Shown: positions 52,452 through 61,672, counted from the first letter of the stretch. The stretch is 64,000 bases of DNA from UBA2705 sp963977105 (GCA_963977105.1 CAXBNI010000001.1:1054001-1118000), one strand, 5' to 3'. The notes: generated from the sequence alone by a model not told the origin. Numbers and translations are program-made.

Positions 52452-53108
52452 ATGGCTTGGACAGACCTTAGAAAAGTCAAAGAAATGCCCCTTGGCATGG
52501 CACTTGGCACTGTATCTAAAATGATTACAGGGCAGAATTTAAACATTAAGCCCCGCCAATTAAAAAAATTGAAAGATAAGAAGCTTGAAGAGTTTCACAT
52601 TCAACAAGAATATGAGCGTGAAAAATTATTTATGATTTTTGCCAATCATTTCACCGCGCCTGAAAATGTCCAAAAAGCGCGTGAAGATTTTTGGGGCTTT
52701 ATTAACTATATTTACGGCACGCACACGCTGCGCAGTTATATAAATGTTGTTTTAAGTCACCCGCAAATCATTGAAGCGCTTATTGAAATTTATTTCAAAA
52801 ATGAGCCACAGTTACAAGAACTTACCTATGCACTTGACCGGCGTGCACAGCATGTAAAAGCCTTTGGCCGTGCCATTGAAACAATGCCCGCGCAGCTGAC
52901 CACGCTCATCGAGGATTATGACGGCAATAGCGCTAAATTCATCGAAACGATGACCGCCCTAGAACCAGAAATTCGCCCTGCCCCACAGGCAGAAGTGCAA
53001 GAAGATGACACAGAGAATAGAGACCAAAAAGAAAACGCTTCCCAAGACGCTGAAAACAGCGCAGCAGAAGCCGATGAAAACAATGAAAATATGAAAGAGG
53101 CGGTGTAA
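52452..53108 (+). CDS. Unknown helical protein with an acidic tail
   Basis: The ATG at 52452 lies one base after the preceding stop and is preceded by GGGGGC; a longer frame from 52350 overlaps the previous gene and is not needed. The 218-residue product is helical (RQLKKLKDKKLEEFHIQQEY, SHPQIIEALIEIYFKNEPQL) and ends in about 55 residues rich in Glu, Asn and Asp. No membrane segment is seen. I recognise no family. Confidence 0.7.
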   Translation: MAWTDLRKVKEMPLGMALGTVSKMITGQNLNIKPRQLKKLKDKKLEEFHIQQEYEREKLFMIFANHFTAPENVQKAREDFWGFINYIYGTHTLRSYINVVLSHPQIIEALIEIYFKNEPQLQELTYALDRRAQHVKAFGRAIETMPAQLTTLIEDYDGNSAKFIETMTALEPEIRPAPQAEVQEDDTENRDQKENASQDAENSAAEADENNENMKEAV

Positions 53109-53109
53109 G

Positions 53110-54453
53110 ATGGCTTTAGATAAAGACACAAAAGATGGTCTTCAGCAGTTAATAGATCGGAAAGACCAGAACGTAACACTTGACGTTGGTATTACCAAAA
53201 TGACTGTTGTCGACGTAGACAAAAAGCTGATCGAAGGTGTGAGTGAGTACTTAACAAAAGACCCTATAAACATGCCAGCAGACATGGCGAATACAAATGC
53301 AAAAGAATTCTTGCAAATGTTTGACGGGCGCTCAGATCACGCCGCACAATTTTTACTCGACATGGATAAAGATCCACGCATAACTGCAATAATGGAATCC
53401 GCAACCACGCCAGAACAATATGCAGCTGCGACAAAAGAACTTGTACAGCAACATCAAAACGGAACAATGAACGACTATTTAGTCGCGCAGCAGCCCAATA
53501 TTACGCCCCCCGCTCAGCAGCCAGCGCCACAAGCCCCTCCACAGCCCGCCGCCCCCATAACAGTCATGGGTGAGCCCGTTGTTGTAAAAGCCGTTGAGCC
53601 GAAACAAGACAAAACAGCGACAGCAGAGCCGCCAGTATCGGAAGAAGTCGCATCATTAAACATGATATCAGATCTTTTAAACGATCATTTAAAAACAAAC
53701 CCACAAGACCAGGCCCTTGCCGAAAACTTTCTAAAAGGAGCTGCAAGCGACCCAAAACTTGCCGAAGCCTTAAAAACCTTTAAAGCAAATAATGGTGACA
53801 TGCTTAAAGGCGGCGATGGTGATGATATGATGGCAGGGTTTATGAATAAAGACGCCATGATCAGTGATCTGCTTGCTAGCTACAAGGACACGCCGGACAA
53901 AGCTTATGCTGCGCTTTCTAACCCCGACTTTCAAACGGAAGCGTTTATGCAGTATTCATCGCTCGGCCAAGCAGCAAGCATGATTGCGAAACCAATACTT
54001 GATTGGATTGGTGGCTTATTTGGCCAAGACAGCACACTTGGCGGCTGGGCGGAAATGGATTTCAGCTCAATCATGAAAGACTTCCAAGCCTTCTTTAATG
54101 GCGGCATGAATAACGCCATTGGCATGAGTAATAATAATATGGGGCTCATGGATTCATTAAGCTCCGTATTTAGCGTCGGGATGGGCGCAGCGGAAGACGC
54201 GCTAGATATGACGGCACATGACCGTCAATATATGGCGCATCACAACCCTGACCTCCCTGCAAACACCGTAACGTTGGTTGATGGTGAGACCAACACAATT
54301 GTTCGCGAAGTCACATTAGGCGCAGCGCCACAAAGCGCCGCAGAGCTCGCAGCAGAAGAGCAGAAACGCCAAGCGGCAGCACTCCAGCAGCAGCAGCAGA
54401 ACGGACAGAACCCTAACGCGCCAGGCATGGATGCGCCCGGGGCAGGTGGGTAA
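53110..54453 (+). CDS. Unknown low-complexity protein, possible secreted substrate
   Basis: A 447-residue protein starting one base after the previous stop. The N-terminal 130 residues are helical; a Pro/Ala/Gln linker (about residues 137-155) leads to a Lys/Glu-rich part. A Gly/Met/Asn-rich middle (GGDGDDMMAGFMNKDAMIS, FFNGGMNNAIGMSNNNMGLM) and a Gln/Ala-rich C-terminus (about 390-447) follow. It has no signal peptide, no membrane helix except a weak hydrophobic patch near 295 (ASMIAKPILDWIGGLFG), and only Met residues in place of Cys. Unstructured C-termini with Glu/Gln are seen in Dot/Icm substrates, and the secretion cluster lies next to it, but this is speculation. Confidence 0.65.
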   Translation: MALDKDTKDGLQQLIDRKDQNVTLDVGITKMTVVDVDKKLIEGVSEYLTKDPINMPADMANTNAKEFLQMFDGRSDHAAQFLLDMDKDPRITAIMESATTPEQYAAATKELVQQHQNGTMNDYLVAQQPNITPPAQQPAPQAPPQPAAPITVMGEPVVVKAVEPKQDKTATAEPPVSEEVASLNMISDLLNDHLKTNPQDQALAENFLKGAASDPKLAEALKTFKANNGDMLKGGDGDDMMAGFMNKDAMISDLLASYKDTPDKAYAALSNPDFQTEAFMQYSSLGQAASMIAKPILDWIGGLFGQDSTLGGWAEMDFSSIMKDFQAFFNGGMNNAIGMSNNNMGLMDSLSSVFSVGMGAAEDALDMTAHDRQYMAHHNPDLPANTVTLVDGETNTIVREVTLGAAPQSAAELAAEEQKRQAAALQQQQQNGQNPNAPGMDAPGAGG

Positions 54454-54470
54454 ATAAACAGAAAAACCTC

Positions 54471-54509
54471 ATGTAAAAAGCCCCGCTAATTTTGCGGGGC
54501 TTTTTACAT
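54471..54509. terminator. Bidirectional terminator between two operons
   Basis: A perfect inverted repeat of 16 bp (54471-54486 with 54494-54509) around a GC-rich core GCCCCGC/GCGGGGC, with A and T runs on both flanks and a 7-nt loop. It ends the plus-strand operon 51974-54453 and the minus-strand Dot/Icm-like cluster. Confidence 0.95.
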
Positions 54510-54522
54510 CAGTAATTCTTTG

Positions 54523-55068
54523 TTATTTTTTCTTATAATTAATAATATTCTTTGGCATTTTCGGCGGCCGAATTAATGCCGGCTTGTATGTCTGAAACAA
54601 CTGAATACCAAATGATTTGTTAAACTCAGCAAGGCGCTCCTCATCTTCTAATGGGTGCGTTTTATCACGGTTCACATCAACACTATCCAAATATTTTCGG
54701 CCCTGCTCATCACGGTCAAACTTACAGGTAATCGGGAAGAATATAGTCTGACCGTATGCGTCAATATAAGAATATGTCATGCGCACTAACAGTTTACGGT
54801 CAATCAAATCCATAAATTTCAAAGTATGTGGATACGGTACATTCAATTCTATATACGTTTTACAAATACCATAATTCATAGACGCCTTTGTTGGCTGCAA
54901 CCCCCATACGAGAACTAATCCAACAAGCAATGCACCTGCGCCGCCTAAATAGAATTTTTTATTCGATTTGCTCTTTTCAACCTTTACGCCATGTGCAGCC
55001 AAGTCAGCTTTTGTCTTTTTTGCTGACTTTTTTCCGGCTTTTCCAATGGGTTGTTTTTTGTCTGTCAT
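54523..55068 (-). CDS. Bitopic membrane protein downstream of icmB
   Basis: A 181-residue protein with a Lys-rich cytoplasmic tail (residues 1-38), one membrane helix (about 39-57, FYLGGAGALLVGLVLVW) and a periplasmic part of about 115 residues with two cysteines (69 and 115) that could form a disulfide. The start follows the icmB stop by 11 bp, so it is co-transcribed with the Dot/Icm-like genes. I do not recognise a family; the layout, not the sequence, resembles small inner-membrane subunits such as IcmL/DotI. It may be a local subunit of the secretion system. Confidence 0.7.
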   Translation of the reverse strand: MTDKKQPIGKAGKKSAKKTKADLAAHGVKVEKSKSNKKFYLGGAGALLVGLVLVWGLQPTKASMNYGICKTYIELNVPYPHTLKFMDLIDRKLLVRMTYSYIDAYGQTIFFPITCKFDRDEQGRKYLDSVDVNRDKTHPLEDEERLAEFNKSFGIQLFQTYKPALIRPPKMPKNIINYKKK

Positions 55069-55079
55069 AAGGGTCCTTC

Positions 55080-58070
55080 TTATTCGTCCTCAGGTGCAAC
55101 CATTTTTTGCATCCCAGCTTCGACAAGTTCTTCCACAATACCGTCAATAACGGCGCTCACAGCTGCAGCCTTACCGCCTTCGCCGCCCTCTTCAGACAAT
55201 GCAAGAACACGACGCTTAATTTCAGAGCGCGCACTACCACCAGGGAAGTTTGCGGCCAGAACTTGACGAGAGCGTGATGCCCCCATACGTGAATATAAAC
55301 GCGTCCGCACCGCAACATCTTCTGTCGTTGTTGACAGCGCCCAAAGCTCAATCGGACCTAGAGTGTTAATCAAATGCTGCTCATAACGGCCTTGTTTAGT
55401 ACCCAAGACAAGCAAGGCAGGTGCACCCGAAGATTTCGGCCCTGTCAAGCTATAGCGAATAACGTTACGCGCCGTCGAGGTTAAACCAAAGCGATTTTGA
55501 ATATTATCAACCGCGGCTTCTGATACCGCAGCACCGAGAATCCAGACCCCTGTCGCCAAATCAACCATATCATCATCAAAATCATCAAGAAGCTGTGAAG
55601 CCAAAACGATTTGCACGCCACGCTTACGGCCTTCACGCACGTCACGTATAACCTGACCACGCACGGCTGATGATGAACTGGTACGGTGAAACTCATCAAA
55701 ACAAAGGCGTTTCGGTGTTTCCGCCATGTCTTGCAAACGCATCTCATGATAGCTTTGATATTTTTCCGGCATAAATGGTAGAGCCTCTGGACCCAGCCAC
55801 CAATTACGTACCAAAACGTTACGCGCAAGCATGTACATAATCGCCGTTTGGCGATCCGCCGTATCATCACCCTGCGGTGATACGTCCATTAAATCGAGAG
55901 AACAAATACGCGTATCTGCAATATCAAACTGTGTAACAGAAGCCAAGATTGGGTATTCACGAATAGCCGATGTCAGCATTCGTTCAAAAGCATTAATCAC
56001 GTTTTCAGCGCTTGTGCCGATTTGTGTTTCCTGTAAGAGCGTTCTGATTTGCGGCTTACGGGCAGCAGCAATGGCATCAGAAAGCAGCGGCACAGCATGA
56101 CGTTGGGCAATAGTTGCGGATATTGTGTCACCAGCTTCAAAAAGCTTATCGACGACATCCCACCAATAAGGATCAGATGGCAAATGCACGTTATTTTTCT
56201 GTAACGCGTCGTCAATTTTGTCATCAATACGCGGCAAATAAGGGCGTGGCTCTGCGCTTGACTGCACGTCATCGCGCCAACGATACATCTCATCAATAAC
56301 CATACTTGTCAGCTGCTGAATGCCATCATATGGCTGCGTATAGCCCGGCGGCGTACAAAGTAGCGTCATCAATTCAATCAAGTAACTACGTTCATTGATC
56401 AGAGGATAACGACAGCCTAACTGCGTATCGAATGGGTTAATCGCATATTTATGTGACATTTGCAGGCGGTAATATCCTGCTTCATGTTGACGGTCAGGTG
56501 GCAACGCTTCTTTAACAAGCGAAATCAAACCAGATGAAGATGGGCCAATATCAATGACCGCGACGTAAGGTAATTTATTCAAACCGGGCGTTAGAACTGT
56601 ACCGAGGTTCAAAGAGTTCATCAATACAGATTTACCAGCACCAGGCTGCGCGAAAATCAAATCAAACCATGTTGTTGTTAAAGCAGACCCTGTTTGATAT
56701 GGCCATAATTTGCCATCAGGGGTTCTCAGCATGATGGAGCCCTCGCTGAAAGGACTAGAAGGGCGCTGCCACGGCAGCATCTTCATCACTTCAATCATTG
56801 GCGCAATCGCTGCAGGCGCGGTACCTGCACAGTGTATACCAAGCGCAGATGACATGACACAATCCAGCCCATCACCAGAAGCATCGCTCACCTGTGAGTA
56901 GCCCCAACTTTCAAAAGACTGAGTCAAGATTGACATGCGATCTTCTAACAGACGGCGCTGGTCACGACGTGCCCATGTTGCGATTGATATTCTCAACTTC
57001 ACAACAGGCTCACTACGCGCCATAGCCTGCAGCCCTTCTAGGGAGTATTTTATCTGCTTATTCGCAACATTAGTGACGCTCAGCATTGTTGCGGCTTGCG
57101 ATTTAAACGCAACGCCATGTGCGCCGCCGCCTTCAATTAAGAAAGAAATACGGTAAGGCACTTTCGCCTCAAACAGGCGGTTTAGCAGCATCGGGAACGG
57201 ACTTGGGTCCATTGGCCCTAAGGTCATATCAGCGCCAGCCCATAAAAAATCACCGAGCTGGATAATGTTGTTCTCAATGTAACGCACGTCGCCCACAGCA
57301 AGCTGCGCGCTAATTGGCGGCCACATGATATCAGACATATCAACCTTATCCATCGGCGCGCGCGGCGGGATAGGATCACCCGGTAAACAAGGCTTCCAAT
57401 TATCACTAACTTTAGAAGGATAAAGGTTGTTACGAATACATTTTAGCGCTTCATGAGTTTCTGTAATCTGTGCGCCGATGCCCATTTCGTCCAATGAAGA
57501 CAAGATAGCAGAAATAAAACTTTTATGGCGCGTTCTTAAGGCCTCAACCCCCGCGAGCGGGAACTGCGCAAAGGCAGCATTAACCCATTTCTCTTCTTTA
57601 CGTTCAGCAGCGGAACGCTGTACTTCGCTTTTCGTGAGCACCGATGGACGAGTCCATAGAACGAAATAGCATTCTTCGTACATTAAAAACTTCGAGAGAT
57701 GATTAATACGCTCTTCAAACAAATCATCTAACTCAAGATCAGCGTTACTCGCTGTAACGCGTGAAGGCTTTGTCATCCGGTTCATAAAGCGATGAATACG
57801 CTCTGGATCTCGCACAAACACGACTTGCCATGCGTGACCAGGCCTGTCAAAACGTGCGCCGATTTTTAATGTCGCAGATTCAATCAATAAGCGGTATTCT
57901 TCTTCGCCGATAATCTGGCGGCTGCCTTCTACGCGGAGCACAGAGACCAAAGAGCCATCTTTCGCCGCGAACGTATCTTTGCTATCCGCCGTTTCCAAAC
58001 GGATATAACTCTCAACCGTTGACTTCATCAACGTTTGGAATGGTGCTAAAAATCTATCCAGTAACCCCAT
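55080..58070 (-). CDS. icmB: Dot/Icm-like ATPase IcmB (DotO/TraU)
   Basis: A 996-residue VirB4-class ATPase close in length to Legionella IcmB/DotO (about 1009). The N-terminal half binds membrane partners (LAPFQTLMKSTVESYIRLET). The ATPase core begins near residue 470 with Walker A FAQPGAGKSVLMN; the Walker B-like RLCFDEFHRTS is near 790, with ASQLLDDFDDDMVDLATGVW after it. It powers assembly and substrate transfer of a type IVB system and also works as TraU in IncI plasmids. Legionella order is kept: icmC, icmD, icmJ, icmB. A 168-bp gap precedes it. Gene name by family only. Confidence 0.88.
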   Translation of the reverse strand: MGLLDRFLAPFQTLMKSTVESYIRLETADSKDTFAAKDGSLVSVLRVEGSRQIIGEEEYRLLIESATLKIGARFDRPGHAWQVVFVRDPERIHRFMNRMTKPSRVTASNADLELDDLFEERINHLSKFLMYEECYFVLWTRPSVLTKSEVQRSAAERKEEKWVNAAFAQFPLAGVEALRTRHKSFISAILSSLDEMGIGAQITETHEALKCIRNNLYPSKVSDNWKPCLPGDPIPPRAPMDKVDMSDIMWPPISAQLAVGDVRYIENNIIQLGDFLWAGADMTLGPMDPSPFPMLLNRLFEAKVPYRISFLIEGGGAHGVAFKSQAATMLSVTNVANKQIKYSLEGLQAMARSEPVVKLRISIATWARRDQRRLLEDRMSILTQSFESWGYSQVSDASGDGLDCVMSSALGIHCAGTAPAAIAPMIEVMKMLPWQRPSSPFSEGSIMLRTPDGKLWPYQTGSALTTTWFDLIFAQPGAGKSVLMNSLNLGTVLTPGLNKLPYVAVIDIGPSSSGLISLVKEALPPDRQHEAGYYRLQMSHKYAINPFDTQLGCRYPLINERSYLIELMTLLCTPPGYTQPYDGIQQLTSMVIDEMYRWRDDVQSSAEPRPYLPRIDDKIDDALQKNNVHLPSDPYWWDVVDKLFEAGDTISATIAQRHAVPLLSDAIAAARKPQIRTLLQETQIGTSAENVINAFERMLTSAIREYPILASVTQFDIADTRICSLDLMDVSPQGDDTADRQTAIMYMLARNVLVRNWWLGPEALPFMPEKYQSYHEMRLQDMAETPKRLCFDEFHRTSSSSAVRGQVIRDVREGRKRGVQIVLASQLLDDFDDDMVDLATGVWILGAAVSEAAVDNIQNRFGLTSTARNVIRYSLTGPKSSGAPALLVLGTKQGRYEQHLINTLGPIELWALSTTTEDVAVRTRLYSRMGASRSRQVLAANFPGGSARSEIKRRVLALSEEGGEGGKAAAVSAVIDGIVEELVEAGMQKMVAPEDE

Positions 58071-58238
58071 TAGTAAAACTATTCCTCAAATTTAATTGGC
58101 AAAGACCGCATTGGCCGCGAATACAGGCACAGCTAATATTTTAAAGCTTTCTCAGGTTTGAGGAAAGGCCTTATTGTTATTTTTCAGAGTTAATCAGATA
58201 TATTGGCAAAACATAAACGCCGACAATACGACTTACGC

Positions 58239-58925
58239 TTAAGCGCTCAGAAGCGCATCTTGGTAAAAATTCACCCATTGGGCAGGTATCTTTCCGCCGA
58301 AGGGGCCATCTTTAGAGCGCCAATACGCAAGAATTTGTGGGAATTGATTAAACTGTAAACCTGATTCTTGAATAATCCGGCGATCCAACGGCAGCAAACG
58401 CACGCCATTAAGTTTTTCGACACGCTGCGCGTAATGGCGCGGCGTAATATAATCTTTAAGCACCATCGCCATAACGTTAGGGTCATCTGTACCAAGGCGG
58501 CGCTTTGCCTCTTCACGGCGCCCCAACAAAACATCCTGCGCACGCCGAGAGGCTTCCGCCATAGGTCCTTGCGAAATACGCCCGACATAAATAGCGCGGA
58601 CAATATGATGCAAGGTATGCTGCTCAATTTCTGGCAACCAGATAAGCACGCCAGACTTCATATCCGCCGCGCGATCCATTTCATAGACCTGCGCGCAAAA
58701 CATGCATGTCGTCATTAGATTTTTGTCGCTCTCATCGCTATGGTCACCATTGCGATACAGAAGCTCTTGGTATTTTTGGGAACGAAAGCCGCAACACTTG
58801 CAGACATAATCATCGCGCTCGAAAATTTTAGTTTTCAGCGCGTCCCTTTTTTTCTTATCTTCTGATGAAGAAACATTGCGCGCAGATCCGCGCGCAATGC
58901 CTAATGTCAGTTTAGTGTATTTCAT
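58239..58925 (-). CDS. icmJ: Dot/Icm-like IcmJ (DotN) zinc protein
   Basis: A 228-residue protein with an HNH-like zinc fold: FERDDYVCKCCGFRSQKYQE (Cys42, Cys44, Cys45) and MTTCMFCAQVYEMD (Cys74, Cys77). Its other half (ILAYWRSKDGPFGGKIPAQW at the end) is like IcmJ. In Legionella IcmJ/DotN is a Zn protein of the coupling complex with DotL; the catalytic His of HNH nucleases is not needed. It lies between the IcmD- and IcmB-like genes, as in Legionella, and is slightly longer than the 208-residue reference. Confidence 0.82.
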   Translation of the reverse strand: MKYTKLTLGIARGSARNVSSSEDKKKRDALKTKIFERDDYVCKCCGFRSQKYQELLYRNGDHSDESDKNLMTTCMFCAQVYEMDRAADMKSGVLIWLPEIEQHTLHHIVRAIYVGRISQGPMAEASRRAQDVLLGRREEAKRRLGTDDPNVMAMVLKDYITPRHYAQRVEKLNGVRLLPLDRRIIQESGLQFNQFPQILAYWRSKDGPFGGKIPAQWVNFYQDALLSA

Positions 58926-58962
58926 ATTTTGAATACTCTAACTTTCGTTACGTTAAACAGAA

Positions 58963-59370
58963 TTAACCTGCTGTACCCGTGTAAGTCATAGCAGCAACAC
59001 CTGTTTGTGTCTGTAGCGTACCTGCTGTGTTACCATCGATCAAGTTAGACATGATGTCTGTTAGGAATGGTAGCGAGAACAACGCACCACCAGCAGCAAG
59101 CTTCATTGCGCCATCTTTTAGCGGTGTTTGCTGTGGGTTTTCCACGTGCTCTTTGATTTTTAGAATACCAAGTACGGCAAACAAAATACCAAAGATATAT
59201 GCACCAACAGAGATAAGTGATGGAAGACCACCAACAGAATCCGTTACACTCTGCCAAACGTTGTCGAAAGTGTTACCACCACCGCCACCAGCGTGTGCTG
59301 CTTGTGAATACATGCCCATTGTGAAAGCTGCGCTTGCAGATAACATAGTCTTGTTTACTCTTTTAAACAT
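58963..59370 (-). CDS. icmD: IcmD (DotP)-like small membrane protein
   Basis: A 135-residue protein with an AGGAG site. A signal peptide (TMLSASAAFTMGMYSQAAHA) is followed by a Gly-rich start, then two membrane helices (about residues 50-72, SVGAYIFGILFAVLGILKI, and about 90-110) separated by the EHVENPQQTP loop and ending AAGGALFSLPFLTDIMSN. This two-helix unit is the IcmD/DotP-type core, and the large protein upstream has the same unit in several copies. Both lie in the IcmC-IcmD positions of the Dot/Icm order. Confidence 0.8.
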   Translation of the reverse strand: MFKRVNKTMLSASAAFTMGMYSQAAHAGGGGGNTFDNVWQSVTDSVGGLPSLISVGAYIFGILFAVLGILKIKEHVENPQQTPLKDGAMKLAAGGALFSLPFLTDIMSNLIDGNTAGTLQTQTGVAAMTYTGTAG

Positions 59371-59407
59371 ATTTTTCTCCTCTTATAAGAAATTTTTAAA
59401 TACCAAC

Positions 59408-60964
59408 TTAAGTGAAGCTTAACCCAAATTGAGATAAACCTAAAGTACTTTGTACCGCCTCAATGACGGGACCAATGTTTACAGCAAGCGCACCACCCAG
59501 CAAGTGTGTTACGCCAGCCATAAGCGAAGCCTGTTGATCACCTTCCGCGACACCGCGAATGATGAAGAATCCTCTAACAAAACTAATCCAGCCGACAATT
59601 ACCATAAAGGCAACCCCTACGCCGATAGTTGCGGCGACGTGCTGATCCACAGCGGCATCGCCTGTTGTTTGTGCCAATACACCATAGGTATGGACATTCG
59701 CACCGCCAGCAACAGCATTAAACATCGAGCCGGAGAATGCTGCAAGCATTGAGTCAACCGAGAATAATGCGCCCGCAACGATAAACGTCATAATCGTACC
59801 GATACCCGCTGGGCCACGTGGACCATCCTGTGAAGATTTAAGCAAACGGTGCACACCAATCATCATAAAGAAGAAACCTGCGACATAAGCAAACCACGTA
59901 ATAGCATGTAGCATTGGCGACCAAATATCAGACATTAGGCGCACAAGCATTGCGTCAAGACCACCCCCTGAAATTTGTCCTGCCATACCTGTTGTCGCCG
60001 TCGTTCCAATTCCCAGCCCGACAAGGTTTGCGACAACCTCTGTTAGGAACGGAAGTGAGAACAACGCACCACCGACCACAAAACGCTTTAAAGGCTCCCA
60101 TATAGGTACGCTGCGCGGGTCACTTACATGCTCAACAAGCTTTAATGTCCCCATCACAGTCATAATCATCGCCGAGATATACGCAAATACACCCAATAGA
60201 TGCGGCAAGCCAGCCGTTGCGTTGGATACATTACACAGCACTTGACCTAAACCACCGCCGCTTGTCTGACCACAGTAACCACCGCCACCAAACATGCCCG
60301 CCATGAAATTACCAAGATTAATTGTAAACAAGCCACCAACGTTAATAATTGCGCCGCTACCATTCGCCATGATCGAGCCATACTGCCCAAGATCTAAGCC
60401 CAGAGAAACCGCGTCGTTAATACTGTTAACAACCATAGAGCCACCATTACCGTCAGGCACCATTAGTGAGTAATTACCTGTATTATCATCATAGATGAGG
60501 CCACCACTACCAGATGCGCCGAAATCAAGAGGCACTTGATACGTTCCCGTAATCGCCCCCATAATACCGCCCGTTATCAAGCTGCCTAAATTGTCCGTAC
60601 TCAGCGCGTTGCCAATCGCATCGAAAATGCCGATTGATGAATTACCTGCCGCGTCACCAGTTTGGGCGATCGGCCCGAAAATGCTGCCAAATATGCCGCC
60701 AAGAGCGTCACCAGCAGACCCTGTGATTGTATCCCAAATCCCACCTGTACTGCCAGTACTGCCTGTGCTCGCACCACCGGTACTCGTAGTAGTGCTACCT
60801 GATCCGCCAGTAAGGGTTGTTGTCACTGACGAGACGAGACTTGACAAAAAGCCAGGCTCACCCGCTTGCGCTGTATTCGTATTGGAGCTCGCCATAACGA
60901 GCACGAGCGCCAATAATACCAACGCGAAACTTCTAAAAATATAAGACCCTACAAATCTTGACAT
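59408..60964 (-). CDS. Large DotE/DotP-like repeat membrane protein
   Basis: The ATG at 60964 has AGGG at correct spacing (a GTG at 60973 and ATG at 60970 are alternatives). The 518-residue product has a signal peptide (FALVLLALVLVMASSNTNTA), then about 210 residues rich in Gly, Ser and Thr. Three units follow: about 250-320 (GLPHLLGVFAYISAMIMTVM...EHVSDPRS...GGALFSLPFLTEVV), about 350-420 (FAYVAGFFFMMIGVHRLL...VAGALFSVDSML) and about 445-515 (VGWISFVRGFFIIRG...LLGGALAVNIGPVI). Unit 1 nearly equals IcmD downstream. Legionella IcmC/DotE is about 200 residues, so this is an expanded version. The Gly-rich N-terminus is periplasmic or surface-exposed by inference. Confidence 0.75.
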   Translation of the reverse strand: MSRFVGSYIFRSFALVLLALVLVMASSNTNTAQAGEPGFLSSLVSSVTTTLTGGSGSTTTSTGGASTGSTGSTGGIWDTITGSAGDALGGIFGSIFGPIAQTGDAAGNSSIGIFDAIGNALSTDNLGSLITGGIMGAITGTYQVPLDFGASGSGGLIYDDNTGNYSLMVPDGNGGSMVVNSINDAVSLGLDLGQYGSIMANGSGAIINVGGLFTINLGNFMAGMFGGGGYCGQTSGGGLGQVLCNVSNATAGLPHLLGVFAYISAMIMTVMGTLKLVEHVSDPRSVPIWEPLKRFVVGGALFSLPFLTEVVANLVGLGIGTTATTGMAGQISGGGLDAMLVRLMSDIWSPMLHAITWFAYVAGFFFMMIGVHRLLKSSQDGPRGPAGIGTIMTFIVAGALFSVDSMLAAFSGSMFNAVAGGANVHTYGVLAQTTGDAAVDQHVAATIGVGVAFMVIVGWISFVRGFFIIRGVAEGDQQASLMAGVTHLLGGALAVNIGPVIEAVQSTLGLSQFGLSFT

Positions 60965-61170
60965 ACTCATCACCCTAATTTTCTAATGCATGCATACATC
61001 TAAACATATTTAGAATACACGCTGCAATAAACTCACTTAACTCTATGATTTATATAGACATTTAACAAAACATCTAAAAATCGCCCTACCTGTCTTTTTT
61101 AATTTAAACACACTACATTAGCTAAAATTTTATATAATGTTTATTAATATCACCTTAAGATTAAAGAAAT

Positions 61171-61201
61171 AAAAAAAGAGCGCCTAGAATTAAGCGCTCT
61201 T
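61171..61201 (-). terminator. Terminator of the ribosomal operon (after rplQ)
   Basis: AAGAGCGC (61176-61183) and GCGCTCTT (61194-61201) form a perfect 8-bp stem with a 10-nt loop, followed on the minus strand by T residues. It lies 34 bp past the rplQ stop. Confidence 0.9.
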
Positions 61202-61234
61202 AATATAACAAAAAATATTTATTTTTGGAAGAGG

Positions 61235-61672
61235 TTAAGCCGTAGCTACCTTTTTCACGTCTTCGCTATCGTCCAAGAACTCTACTGGGCCGCTGTCTTT
61301 GCCTTTGGCGCTAACATCACGGTCAACGAACTCAATCACAGCCATTGGCGCACAATCGCCATAGCGGAAGCCTGCCTTCATAATACGGATATAACCACCA
61401 TTACGGTCAGCATAACGCTCACCAAGGACGCTAAATAGCTTTTTAACCTGCTCTTCATCACGCATTTTAGACATCGCTTGACGACGGTGTGACAATTCAC
61501 CTTTTTTCGCCAACGTAATAAGCTTCTCTGTAAACGGGCGAAGCTCTTTTGCTTTTGGCAATGTTGTTGTGATCTGTTCGTGCTTCACTAACGCAGCCGC
61601 CATATTGGCAAGCATTGCTTTACGGTGAGACGTTGTACGGTTTAATTTACGTTGTTTAATTCCATGTTTCAT
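61235..61672 (-). CDS. rplQ: 50S ribosomal protein L17
   Basis: A 145-residue L17: MKHGIKQRKLNRTTSHRKAM at the start, then NMAAALVKHEQITTTLPKAK and RNGGYIRIMKAGFRYGDCAP. About 25 residues of acidic tail extend past the bacterial core. It is the last gene of the alpha operon. The gap to rpoA (181 bp) is wider than usual and holds two hairpins. Confidence 0.98.
   Translation of the reverse strand: MKHGIKQRKLNRTTSHRKAMLANMAAALVKHEQITTTLPKAKELRPFTEKLITLAKKGELSHRRQAMSKMRDEEQVKKLFSVLGERYADRNGGYIRIMKAGFRYGDCAPMAVIEFVDRDVSAKGKDSGPVEFLDDSEDVKKVATA

Noticed and set aside
53110..54453. Idea that the 447-aa protein is a phage tail or RTX-type protein because of its Gly/Asp/Asn runs
   Set aside because: There are no GGxGxDxxx repeats in series, no phage neighbours and no secretion signal of that type.
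58080..58140. Short minus-strand tail reading AVPVFAANAVFAN before icmB
   Set aside because: It looks like the end of a signal peptide but has no start codon in frame and a stop directly before it. It might be a remnant of a lost gene, though nothing else supports this.
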